Source: Grifola frondosa
Lineage: Eukaryota > Basidiomycota > Agaricomycetes > Polyporales > Grifolaceae
Assembly (NCBI GenBank): GCA_001683735.1
Contig: LUGG01000011.1
Location: 124,001-188,000, forward strand
DNA: 64,000 bases
Direction: 5' to 3'
Shown here: positions 49,428 to 58,835 of the stretch, piece by piece
Layout of the letters: each line of letters begins with the position of its first letter
Numbering within the stretch: the stretch's first letter is position 1
Translations under genes and position numbers: made by a program
The notes under the pieces: generated by a model
Databases searched by the model: none
What the model was told of the DNA's origin: nothing
Seen by the model: the letters and a program-made list of their open reading frames with translations, nothing else

Positions 49428-50050
49428 CGTGCCTTAGCGTTTTCGCCCTTTTGCTGTATGCTATTCGATTGCATTTTCGACTCATTGTGTATTTTTGTGC
49501 GCGATACTTTACGCTACTGGGTTTTGTCGTATTCTTTTTTATTTTCTTCGTCGGCTCTTCAACCGTTTCTGTGTTATTGTTGTATTGTTAGTCACATATG
49601 GCGCAGCCGAACGCGCCCGTACTCCACTCCTTTCGATCTATCGACTGGCATGATATGCTTTTTTGTTGCCTTTGTCGCTGTTTCGCTGTCAGTTTTAATG
49701 TGTTCGCTCGCGTTTCCGATGTGTCATGCTCACGCTCATGCACATGAACCGAGGTGAGTGCGCTGCGATCCTTCACGTCACGCTGTTTATGCGGAATTCA
49801 GGCTGACACGCTGTCGGTTTCAGACGTCGCTGGGATGTCACGGTTGCACGAACGTTCGGACCTAATAGAGGCGCCGTAAGCTCTAGATCTGTTTTTTTTT
49901 CTGGCTGCTGGTTTGGCGCAGAGGGTCGGATATATAGCTGGTGCCGGTCATGATGGTTGTTGCATGTACACGTCGACGACAACGCCTGAATGCATGACTT
50001 GCGATGATGCACGCGCGCGCCGAGCCCGTTAAGATTTGGGTATTTAAGTA
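49428..50050. other. Convergent 3' region between the RGS and amidohydrolase genes
   Basis: Both genes end into this 0.6-kb stretch. T-rich runs at about 49500-49590 could be part of the RGS 3' UTR. No further gene seen. Confidence 0.5.
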
Positions 50051-51690
50051 CTAAATAGTTGTTGTGGCGTGGCGCATCCACTTCTGCTCGGACCGGCGCG
50101 AGACGAGCGCCCCGCGCCTGATCGTGCTCCGGGTGAAGGAGGGGCTCAGCGCGGCGGAATGCAACGAGTCGTTGTCGTGCAGCAGCACGAAGTCTGCAGG
50201 GTCGCCCGGCGCCGGGACCAACCCACGCTCCCCGTCTCGCGCCTCGCCGATGGCCAGCCGCGCATTCACCGTAATCGCTTCCTGCACGAACCCAAGGCTG
50301 AGTCAGACCTGCCGAACAGCGGGTACTACAGCAGGGAGTGTGTGACTCACGAGGAGGCTGCGGCAGTCCGCCTTGGTGCCTGCGCGGAAGAGCGCGACGC
50401 CGAGCGGGCAGAGCGCGAGCGGGTCGACGGGGCCGTGCGGCGTGAACGCGTTCCCCACGTTGTTCACCGCCATCGCGACGCGCAGCCCGTGCTCGCGCGC
50501 GAGGCGCGGCACGTCCAGCGTGCCCGCCATCATGTACATGTCGCTCGGCGGGAGGCCCACTAGGGGACAGGAAGCCCCTCATCGTGCACCGCCGCGCGGA
50601 AGCGCTCCCACTCGCCTGTGTGAAGAGCGTGAGGCGCGTCGCGTGCCCGATGCATACCCGTGCCCCTGTGCGCCAGCGGCCTGCATGTACGTGGGCGCGC
50701 AGCTGGGCGAGGACGGTCCAGATGAGCGGTTCCGCGGCCGGGTCGAGGGTGTAGTCGAGGTGGAAGTCTGCGTGCAGATGGAAGGCGCATGCGAGCTCGA
50801 GCACGAGCGCGATGTTGCGCTTGGCGTGTGCGGGCGTCGGCTCGACGTACGGCGCCGATCCCACGGCTGCGACGCCGGGCCTTTGCGCGGCGGCGCGCAG
50901 GAGCTCGTAGTTTGGTCCGGATGTTCAGAGGCGGGGAGGGGAATAGCGGGTCTTGCGCGAATGCTGTGTGGGGGGATCGGTGAGGGACTGTGTGTGAGGC
51001 GTGGTGGGGACTCGCCTGCGAGCTGGATGGAGCAGAGGGGTTCGAATTCTGTCTTTAGTCTGAGCCCGGTGTCGAGGCAGGCGAAATGTACGGTCGAGTC
51101 GACCTCGACGTGGGCGCGCATCGTCGTGACGCCGCATTCGATACTTTGGGTGATGAGCTTCTTGCCCCGCTCGTATAAGTCGTCTGGGTTGGATGGGAAG
51201 TTCTGTTTGGCTTTTGCGGTGACACGAAGAGCCTCCGAGAAGTCTCTGCGGGAAAATGTCGGGAGGGGTGTGTTTCTGAAATCAGCGGTGCTCACCCGTC
51301 ACGAGCTCCTCACATTGACCAGGAGGAAGCACTTGTCGAGGTGAATGTGTGCATGACACAGCCTATGCACGCCGTGCTTATCGTCATCAGTGGAACGATA
51401 TGCAAACAGAGAAGTGCGCACGCTGGTAGCAGAATTCCTCGGCCGCGGGCATCCACCTCAGCAGTCGTATCACTAGGAGGTTCCAGTACTGGCGAAGATT
51501 GAGAGGTACCAGCGCGCTCAATCGTCCTTACAATGCCGTCTGCACAATGTACGTTGTACAGTTGGCTCGCCGCATCTGCATCGTCGTAGGGAAGATGGAC
51601 ATTGCGGATCACGAAGTCGTTTGAATTTCCCTCCTGTGCCAAGCGTGAATTAATAACCATGGTGATATTTAATTCACTTGGACCCACCAT
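50051..51690 (-). CDS. Amidohydrolase family protein (cytosine-deaminase-like), frame breaks
   Basis: Read leftward, exon 1 (51690-51422) has FVIRNVHLPYDD and ends ARGRGILLPA. Exon 2 (from 51362) carries the metal-binding HAHIHLDKCFLL. Exon 3 (from 51243) has DFSEALRVTAKAKQNFP and TTMRAHVEVDSTVHF. After a possible GC-AG intron come VGSAPYVEPTPAHAKRNI, HLHADFHLDYTLDP, CIGHATRLTLF, GLPPSDMYMM, VAMAVNNVGNAFTPHGP and the C-terminal PADFVLLHDNDSLHSAALSP. These follow the amidohydrolase order with His ligands in HAHIHLDK, HADFHLDY and GHATR, so it probably hydrolyses a cyclic amide or deaminates a base in the cytosol. Frame shifts are needed near 51318, 50930, 50617 and 50569, most of them one missing base. 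They may be assembly errors or pseudogene damage. Confidence 0.78.
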
Positions 51691-54195
51691 TTGGACGTGA
51701 AGAGTCCTGAAGGCAGGCGTGAATTGCTATCGTGAACGTTCATAGATAACAGCGAGCGATCACATATGGTGATCGAGATCGTGATGTATTAAAGCACAGC
51801 ACAACAACTTGAACCACATCCTTTTTCACGAAACAGGTGGACTATCAGTACTACGACTCACGCGACGGTTCTAGGAAAATATCAGCCGCAGACCATAAAA
51901 CACAAACGTGCTGTAACTTTCATTGACGTTTAACAGGCTACTGCCATGCCATTGGTATCCACGTTGTAGACAGGAGGTGTCGCGTGGAAGTGCAACTTAC
52001 GCAAATTCAAGGGCCCATAAATACCTCGCGCTCAATTGATAACAACTCATCTTGACTTGTTGGTCTTCTCCGAGGTCGACGACGCAGTCCAAAGGCCGCG
52101 ACGCCCGCTTCGTACAGGATGTCTCCCATCCACACCTGCGGGCACGGTCTGAGACCATACTCCCCTCGATCGGCTCTTGCTGGGTCCCATCATCATGATG
52201 GAGCAATGCACCAGAAATGTGCTTTCACCCGGAGATGCTCTGCGGAGGGGTGCACACGCGGTGTTGAGATGCGTTGCGGGGATTGGGCGATTTACATTCC
52301 GTCTGTGACGACAGCCGCTCTATCGCGTCTCTGGTATGCTCTCTTTGAGAGCATCTGAAGGGCTGTCCCACTTCATGTTGCTAGCCAGCCTACGCCAAAC
52401 GGTATTACTGCGGCGTGCAGTCGGTGTTTTTTCTCGACTCAATCTTCATATTCGACATTCTGCGTTGCCCATATTTGCGGAGGCTCCAAATATGTGACGT
52501 CTTGGTTTCGCTCTGGTCAGGATAGGTTCCTGAGGGAACTCCTGGTTGTGAGGCGACACTGGGATGTCCTGGGGTTATTCCAACGACCCGGGATATACGA
52601 AGGAATGTCGGGGAGGGAGAATTGACGGGATACCTCAGCACCAAATAGGACGTCGCTGGAAGCTGTATTGGCGTAAGTATTAGAGCAACTTGAAGGACTG
52701 GCGACAACTTCTTCGCGAGAGTCTACGAGGAGTTGGCAGGTTGCAGGTGTTTGGAATGCTCGTCCTTTGGTGTTCTTCGCGGCTCGCGTGTATTCGTGCA
52801 TGGCGAAAGTGGACTCAGACTGCTCTTGGACTGCGCGGCATACCCAATTTTTCCTTGACAGATGCTCTTCGAGAGCGTCGAGTACATGGCTATGTAGCTA
52901 CCAAAGTGTGGTTTACATCTCGACGATATGCATTAGTATAGGAGGCCAACATCCCTTCCTCGTAAGTATTAAAGTACTCAGTGCTCAGTGCTTGAATCCC
53001 TTACGCTTGTGGCTTAGGTGGGAAGACAGGGTTCTAGCCATGGAACGTTGCAAGGGACAGATCGGTCAGCCATGTCAGCCGCTGCGTCCCCGCCATAAAA
53101 TCAATCGTTCATACGCACCGCTGATTACCCTCTTTGTGGTTTACAGCTTCCTTACAATCATTGCCCACATTCGTTATGAACGTCATTGCTTTCTCCACCC
53201 CGAGGACACCGAAGGAATATAAACACAAGAATTTCCCCCCCTCTCCTCTCGCGCGATACAGCCGTCAGCCGCTCAAATCTTCCCTGCCGTCGTTGAGATC
53301 TTGGAAAGATACTTGCAAGGTATGGAAGCAGTGTTCTGCGCTTCACGTGTTGAGGTTCCGATCACGAAACACTTGCAGCTCCATTCGTCCAACAGATCAT
53401 CGTCTCCGAAGAATTCGAGGCCGTGCGCGAATAGGGCCAGCCTTTTCGAACGTCCCGTCGTCGTCCATTTTGGAGGACATAACGGTACTACCCATCCGGC
53501 TTGCTATAGAAAGCGGAAGGCTTTTGCGAAACCGCCTCTCACATACTTGAAGTTGAAGTGGATGTCCACCAGGAAGCGTCTGGCGAAGAAGAGAAATATG
53601 GGAGTGCATCGTAGGCCCTCTGCAATGTAACTTCTGTGGTGTTCTGATTGCATGATAATTTGTTGGAGGTACTCGAATGATACACAACCTAAGTCGGGAG
53701 AATTTGGATTGCTCCGTAAGGTCACATCCAAATCCTGAGTAGAAATTTGATGAACAACGTACGGCCTCGTAAAAATGGTGTCACCATTGGACCGTTCGAC
53801 TTGAAAACATCGTGCAAGAACGGCGACGCCCATGCGGCCAAGACAGTGCGCAGTGTACCTGCGGCAAATAATTCAAGACTGCGGGTGCGAATGAGAGAAA
53901 GCCAAGGTATGTTGCTTAGGTCTTGTACTTCTGCGCAAAGAGTGCAAAGTTGCGCGCAGTAGTTCGCCAAGATCCTCGCACTGCACAAGTTTGCATATTG
54001 ACACTTTACCCTCTTGGATATTCTTGACTCGCCCTGGTTCTATTATTCCCGTGGGGCGACGGCGCATAGCATGGGGAAACCTATGTGGCGTGTGATACTG
54101 ACTTAAGACCTAACAGGCTGCGCCCCAGCGCGCAATCACAAATCGGACATCATACACCATTGATAATCTGCTCACTGCGTTGGTTAGTAATTGTG
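51691..54195. other. 2.5-kb region without a recognisable gene
   Basis: CpG-rich, with many frames under 140 codons. The most protein-like is on the minus strand at 53833-53504 (contains CFQVERSNGDTIFTRPYVVH and LQQIIMQSEHHRSY). It could be an exon of an unrecognised, perhaps broken, gene extending left, but I could not join it to others. Minus frame 52707-52405 is a second candidate. Nothing here is certain. Confidence 0.35.
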
Positions 54196-54319
54196 ATGAC
54201 GTGAGGAAGGCGCTGCATGACGACGAGTTTAAATAAGACGGATAGTTCAACAGGGTCGATAGCAGAAGCACACCGACCCCACAGATAACAACATCCTATT
54301 CACAAACTTCTATCACACA
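54196..54319 (+). promoter_or_regulatory. Putative GST promoter
   Basis: A TATA-like TTTAAATA at 54228-54235 lies 85 bp before the GST start codon. A CRE/AP-1-like TGACGT lies about 30 bp further upstream (54197-54202). Such elements are common ahead of stress-induced fungal genes. Inferred from sequence only. Confidence 0.45.
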
Positions 54320-55280
54320 ATGTCTCACGGAAAGCAATTCACCTTGTTCACTACCAGCGGTGGTGCACCGAACGGATGGTGCGTCCCTCTGGCAGACATT
54401 GCAATTTTATCCATGACTGATTTGGAGAGCGGCCAATTTCAGGAAAGTGGCCATCGTGTTAGAGGAGCTTGGCTTGGTGTACGAGCCCATCTACCTCGAT
54501 TTCTATAAGGCCGAGCAGAAAGGCCCCGAGCACACCAAGTACAATCCGAACGGGCGCATCCCCACCTTGATCGACCATGCCAACAACGATTTCGTGGTGT
54601 GGTGCGTTCAAGCTTTGCCGGAGGTTACTTTGACACTGACTATGACATATAGGGAGTCCAATGCAATTATATCATACCTGATCGACAAGTACGACACCGA
54701 GCACAAGATCAGTGTCACGAAGTTCGAAGAGAAGATCACTCAGCTGCAGTGGCTGTTCTTCCAGGCCTCTGGTCAAGGGTCAGTCACTCAAACGGAGCCC
54801 GCAGTATCGGTGCTGACGTCTTGTTAGCCCGTATTTTGGCCAACTGGGGTTCTTCCTCTTTCACACCCAGGAGAAGCTTCCAAGCGTGATCGAACGGTAC
54901 AAGAATGAAATCATCCGCGTGTTCGGGGTGCTGGACAGTGTTCTGTCTAAGCAGAAGTGGCTCGTGGGAGGGAAATGCACAGTGGCCGACCTGGTCTTCG
55001 TGACGTGAGTGCGGTTTTTTCATGCGCTCATTTTAGGTTTATGCTGACTCTTTTGGCAAGGTACAACGAGGCAGCTTTGTTTATGGGAAAGTCGATTGAG
55101 TACGACTTCGATCTGGAAAATAACTTTCCGGCAGTTCATAAGTGAGTGATGATACCTTGCATGGAATGCCGTATAAGAATGCTCACGGTGAAATGCAGGT
55201 GGCACACCGCCATTCTTTCGCGGCCTGCAGTCAAGAACGTGTTAGCGGTGAGAGACTCCTTTGCAACCGCGGCGAATTGA
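54320..55280 (+). CDS. Glutathione S-transferase, Ure2p-like
   Basis: Six exons: 54320-54378, 54443-54601, 54653-54778, 54828-55004, 55061-55141 and 55199-55280, all with GT-AG introns that join in frame to about 227 residues. The N-terminal thioredoxin-like half has KVAIVLEELGL, KYNPNGRIPTLIDH and the glutathione-binding ESNAIISYLIDKYD. The C-terminal helical half has WLFFQASGQGPYFGQLGFF, ERYKNEIIRVFGVLD, KQKWLVGGKCTVADLVFVT and WHTAILSRPAVKNVLAVRD. This is the Ure2p-like GST class expanded in wood-decay basidiomycetes, which conjugates or reduces electrophiles with glutathione in the cytosol. The exact substrate cannot be read from sequence. A truncated relative lies about 8 kb downstream at 63346. 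Confidence 0.95.
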
Positions 55281-55658
55281 CACCGACTCCGCCGGGAGAA
55301 GACATGCATGGAGAATATCGACAAATTGGATTCTCTTATATAAGTTCGTATTCAACATAACGGCTATGTCAGAAATCGGACTCCACCTTGTTTTAATGAA
55401 TTAAGAGCGTTTCGTATGAGTCCGAGTCCTCAGCTCCACATGAATCCGAATTGATTGAACCATAAACAACCATTCTGCCTCTCTTGTGGATACGCTTGAG
55501 TCAGCGTATAGATTCACAACTACAACATTGAACAAGCACGCCGCCGGAATCGTCGCAAATAGCGTGACAGTGACGCATAAATGATCACACGTGACATACG
55601 CGCGAAGCGTGACGTTCAATCATTGCACTCACCTAAGTGCCTTGGCCGCAGACTGACC
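55281..55658. other. Intergenic region between GST and uL29m
   Basis: 378 bp holding the GST 3' end and the upstream region of the ribosomal protein gene. No gene or clear TATA box. A TGACGCATAAATGATCACACGTGAC stretch (about 55570-55594, written in parts: TGACGCATAA and ATGATCACACGTGAC) contains a CACGTG E-box-like palindrome. Confidence 0.4.
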
Positions 55659-56563
55659 ATGCTTGCTGCATTACAAGCCAGCAGGGCTTTCCGAAGTGCT
55701 TTCTCACTGTCTCTCTGTGCCCGGACACTAGCAACGCAGACCAACCTTCCCGCAACACACATCGCCCCCCCGCCCCCATTTCTCTCTGATGACCCCGAAG
55801 CGGGCCACGGAGGGCCCCTACGGCCGCACCTGAACATCCCTGTGGACCCGAATCACGGCCTCTGGGCATTTTTCCGGAAAAAGGAGGTCGACGGGAAGAT
55901 GACCTACCTCACCGTCGAGTCGCAGGACCCCGTCTCGGAGCGCAGCGGTACGTCGTAGCATTCGTATCCGTTCACTCGGGCAGCGCCGCTCAACGGGATT
56001 GTCGATGTTAATTTGCAGGACGTTCGTGGACGGCGGCGGAGCTGCGCCGGAAGAGCTTCAAGGACCTGCACACGCTCTGGTACGTCCTTCTGCGCGAGCG
56101 AAACCTCCTCGCGACGCAGCGGGCAGAAGCACGGCGGCTCGGTGCTGCGTCAGAAGCGCTCTCATTGCGGAAAAAGACATTTAGGGTACGTGATCCATTC
56201 TGACCCTCATCCTGACAACGTCGCAGTCTGTCTGCCAAGAAATCTGCTTCTCATCCCTTTCCCTCCCTTCAACCTCGCATAATACCCACTCTGACTGACC
56301 CGTCTCTGCTATTCTAGTGTCGAAAAAGCATGGCTCGCATCAAGTACGTGATCAACGAAAGGCGACTTGCGTACGAAGGCGCCATGAACATCTTCGCTGA
56401 GAAGCGTGAAAACGAGCTGGCCGCCCGACGCGCCCAGAGGCAGGCGCGGAGGCAGGAGGCAGACGCTAAGTCTGCGGTGGAGGCGAAGGCTCTGGAGACG
56501 GAAAGCAGGAGGGTGAAGGCAGGGCGAGGCAGCGGCGAAGCTGGCCGCGGAAGGTCTATTTGA
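55659..56563 (+). CDS. MRPL4: Mitochondrial large ribosomal subunit protein uL29m
   Basis: Three exons: 55659-55947, 56019-56185 and 56318-56563. The protein starts with an Ala/Ser/Arg-rich presequence ([19 protein letters not shown]) typical of mitochondrial import. It continues [15 protein letters not shown] and then the MRP-L47 core [34 protein letters not shown] and [21 protein letters not shown] Lys/Arg/Ala/Glu-rich C-terminal helix follows. This is the mitochondrial counterpart of bacterial L29, sitting near the polypeptide exit of the mitoribosome. The start fits the family and gives the presequence. Its stop lies 130 bp from the stop of SDHAF1, so the two genes converge. The exon joints are clean. 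Confidence 0.93.
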
Positions 56564-56693
56564 TACACTTCCAGAAAGCGCAAGTCAGGCGAAGCCTATC
56601 TAGCGCGAGTAGATGGAATACTTCTTACTATCGTAATGTCCGTGCATGAGGATTAGCTGCACACCCGCTACGAACATGAACTTACACAGCTAA

Positions 56694-57080
56694 CTATGAC
56701 TGAGGCGCAGCTGTCCGCCCCGCCGCTGAGCTCCCAAGATTTCTTCCCTTGTTCTGCTCCCCCCATTGCACCATGTCCACGCTCACCCAGCAGTCGCGCA
56801 CATTCCCATCCTCGTACATCTCCACCTGCCGCCGCCCTCGCCGCAGCATATGCTCGATCGCAGCGACTTCCCGTGATGACACCGACGCGGCTTGCGTCCT
56901 GAACGTATATCTGACAAACAGGCTGAACTTTGGCTGCGCATGCGTAGGCTTCGTGTTCACCATGCGCAGTGCTCTGTGGTTACCTTAATGTGAAGGCCGA
57001 GGACGAGAAAAACGACTGCGTGCTGACCGTCTGTACAGCGCGATGACCTCCTTTTGCAGCCCCGACCGACGCAGAGACAT
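56694..57080 (-). CDS. SDHAF1: Succinate dehydrogenase assembly factor 1 (LYR protein)
   Basis: Two exons: 57080-57027 and 56973-56694, with a 53-bp intron. The joined protein of about 110 residues starts MSLRRSGLQKEVIALYRRAL. It holds the LYR-type motif (here ALYRRALRM), then PKFSLFVRYTFRTQA, VAAIEHMLRRGRRQVEMYED and DCWVS. This pattern is SDHAF1 (yeast Sdh6), a mitochondrial matrix factor that helps iron-sulfur cluster delivery to the complex II subunit Sdh2. Length fits the family. The gene is divergent from NDUFAF6 across 199 bp and converges on uL29m. The start was chosen at MSLRRSG, as homologues begin with a similar short basic segment. The unspliced frame through the intron is longer but lacks the second half of the LYR helix. 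Confidence 0.88.
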
Positions 57081-57279
57081 GGTCGGTCCTCTGATAGATT
57101 CAATAGGTAACGGTGCGTGTCTCGAGGTGGACACACAGCAAGCAGAACATGAAAGTCGGTCGAAAGTGCCGAAACGAGCGCGAGTCGGCGACGCGTGACG
57201 TCTTTTGTGCATCTCTGCGTCAACCCTCATGCAACACCAACCATAGCATTCCGACTCGCCCATAAAACAACCACCTAGC
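57081..57279. promoter_or_regulatory. Bidirectional promoter of SDHAF1 and NDUFAF6
   Basis: The 199 bp between the two divergent start codons must serve both genes. It is CpG-rich and contains GACGCGTGACGTC at about 57188, with a CRE-like TGACGTC core. Co-regulation of two respiratory assembly factors is an inference from the arrangement. Confidence 0.6.
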
Positions 57280-58493
57280 ATGCTTGGCCGACGTGCACTC
57301 TCCTCTCGACGTTTGCAGGCAGTCTGGCCGTCTGGTAACATCACACCAAGGTCATGCAGAAGGACCATCACCACACTCGGCTCCGGCCAACAGGGCGGGA
57401 ACGAAGACCCCTCCGCATACTGCAGAGACCTCGTTCGCAAACGCGACTATGAGAGTTTTCTGACATCTCAATTCTATCCCACGGAGCTGCGAGATGCCTT
57501 CTTCGCCCTGCGTGCGTTCTATGTGTGTCCATGCTTCGTGCTATTTTGGGGTTGGGTATTTGTGGCTGAGTACAATGCGCAGATAGAACTGGCATCGGTG
57601 CAGGATGCCGTGTCAAACCAGTCGATTGGGAAGATGAGAATGCAGTTTTGGAGGGACGCGGTAAAGGACATCTCCGACGTGCGTCGCGCGCCTTGTGCCT
57701 CGCTATTCTCTCACTGACTACGAATGTGACCTAGGGCAGACCGCCGAAGCATCCAGTCGCACTTGCCCTGTATGACGCGTCTCGGAGGGCAAATCTGCCC
57801 GCATACCATCTCAAAAGAATCGTCGATGCGCGGGTATGCTTTGTGATTTATTGCCGCTCGAAAGCGTCCTCCCTGACACGCGCCCTCAGGATGCAGAGCT
57901 GTTCACTCCCGCTCACCTCACGGTCGACTCGCTGACCGCGCACGCCGAGTCGACCTCGTCCACGTTCGTGTACCTCCTGCTCTCGCTCCTGTCACTGTCC
58001 TCGTCGTCGATGCTCTCGCACGCGGCGTCCCACCTCGGCGTCGCGCAGAGCATCCAGGTCCTACTGCGCGCGCTGCCGTACCACGCGGCGAAGGGCCGAA
58101 TGGTGATCCCCGCAGAAATCACAGCGCGGCACGGGGTGAGCCACGAGGACGTCTTCCGGAAGGGCGGGGACGCCGGGGATCGCAGATGCGGTGTTCGAGT
58201 TTGCGACGGTGGCGAATGACAACCTCGTGACTGCGATGGAGATGTTCACGCAGGAGGGCGGGAATGGAACGGTGCCACGAAAGGCGATGCCGGCATTCCT
58301 GAGTGGGGTAGGTGATATACGTTCGGACCGGCGGTTTCGCTGACGGTGATGGCCGCGCTCACAGATACCCACGCGAGATTACCTGCGACGCCTCGAGGCG
58401 GTGAATTTTGACGTCTTTCATCCGTCATTGCAGGTGCGGGACTGGAGGTTGCCGTGGAGGATATGGCGTGGTTACTACAAGTGCACGTTCTGA
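57280..58493 (+). CDS. NDUFAF6: NADH dehydrogenase (complex I) assembly factor 6
   Basis: Five exons: 57280-57522, 57583-57678, 57735-57833, 57890-58307 and 58365-58493. An Arg-rich presequence (MLGRRALSSRRLQAVW) precedes the squalene/phytoene-synthase fold: DPSAYCRDLVRKRDYESFL, LRDAFFALRAFY, IGKMRMQFWRDAVKDI, PKHPVALAL, ESTSSTFVYLLLSLL, HLGVAQSIQVLLRALPYH, RMVIPAEI and a C-terminal RDWRLPWRIWRGYYK. This is the NDUFAF6/Sicily family, a mitochondrial protein of the phytoene synthase superfamily needed to assemble complex I. It is not a carotenoid enzyme: context and presequence fit mitochondria, and the catalytic Asp motifs look poorly kept. The G run near 58177 (GCCGGGGATCGC) is out of frame by one base, between RKGGDAG and IADAVFEFATVAND; this is probably a sequence error. 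Confidence 0.88.
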
Positions 58494-58835
58494 TATGTGG
58501 TGCTGGATTGTCGGAGATATGTTGTTTGGATACGGTGTTGTTCTGTGAGATGAGATATATAATGGGGACATCTGTGGATGGTGACAGCGAAAGCGAGTGA
58601 TGCAACACAAACATCCGCCACCGATGCCGAGTTTGGAGGAAGATTGGAGGTCCGCTTTACTCGCTGCAAACAGCGGCAACGGTGGCAGATTGACCTTCTT
58701 ACCCACCAAAAACCCCCTTCTCCTTTCTTTGCCCTTCCACCACTTCGCTGCCGTGCAGCTGCCGCCCACAGTCTCTGCGAGCGCATTCGAGCCTAGACGT
58801 CGATCACGACGTTATCGAAGGTGCCCACCCTGACC
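58494..58835. other. Intergenic region between NDUFAF6 and the F-box gene
   Basis: 342 bp, apparently the NDUFAF6 3' end and the F-box gene promoter. A TGAGATATATAATGGGG stretch at about 58549-58565 is TATA-like but could be chance. No gene seen. Confidence 0.4.

Noticed and set aside
49773..50864. Single 363-codon minus-strand frame
   Set aside because: Only its first part matches the amidohydrolase; the rest is a shifted frame rich in Arg and Ala, caused by frame loss and unspliced introns.
56985..57440. 151-codon minus-strand frame through the SDHAF1 start and NDUFAF6 exon 1
   Set aside because: Only the piece from MSLRRSG is real (SDHAF1 exon 1); the upstream part is antisense to NDUFAF6.
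57280..58493. Phytoene or squalene synthase for terpenoid synthesis
   Set aside because: The fold matches, but the presequence and the NDUFAF6-specific C-terminus fit the assembly factor.
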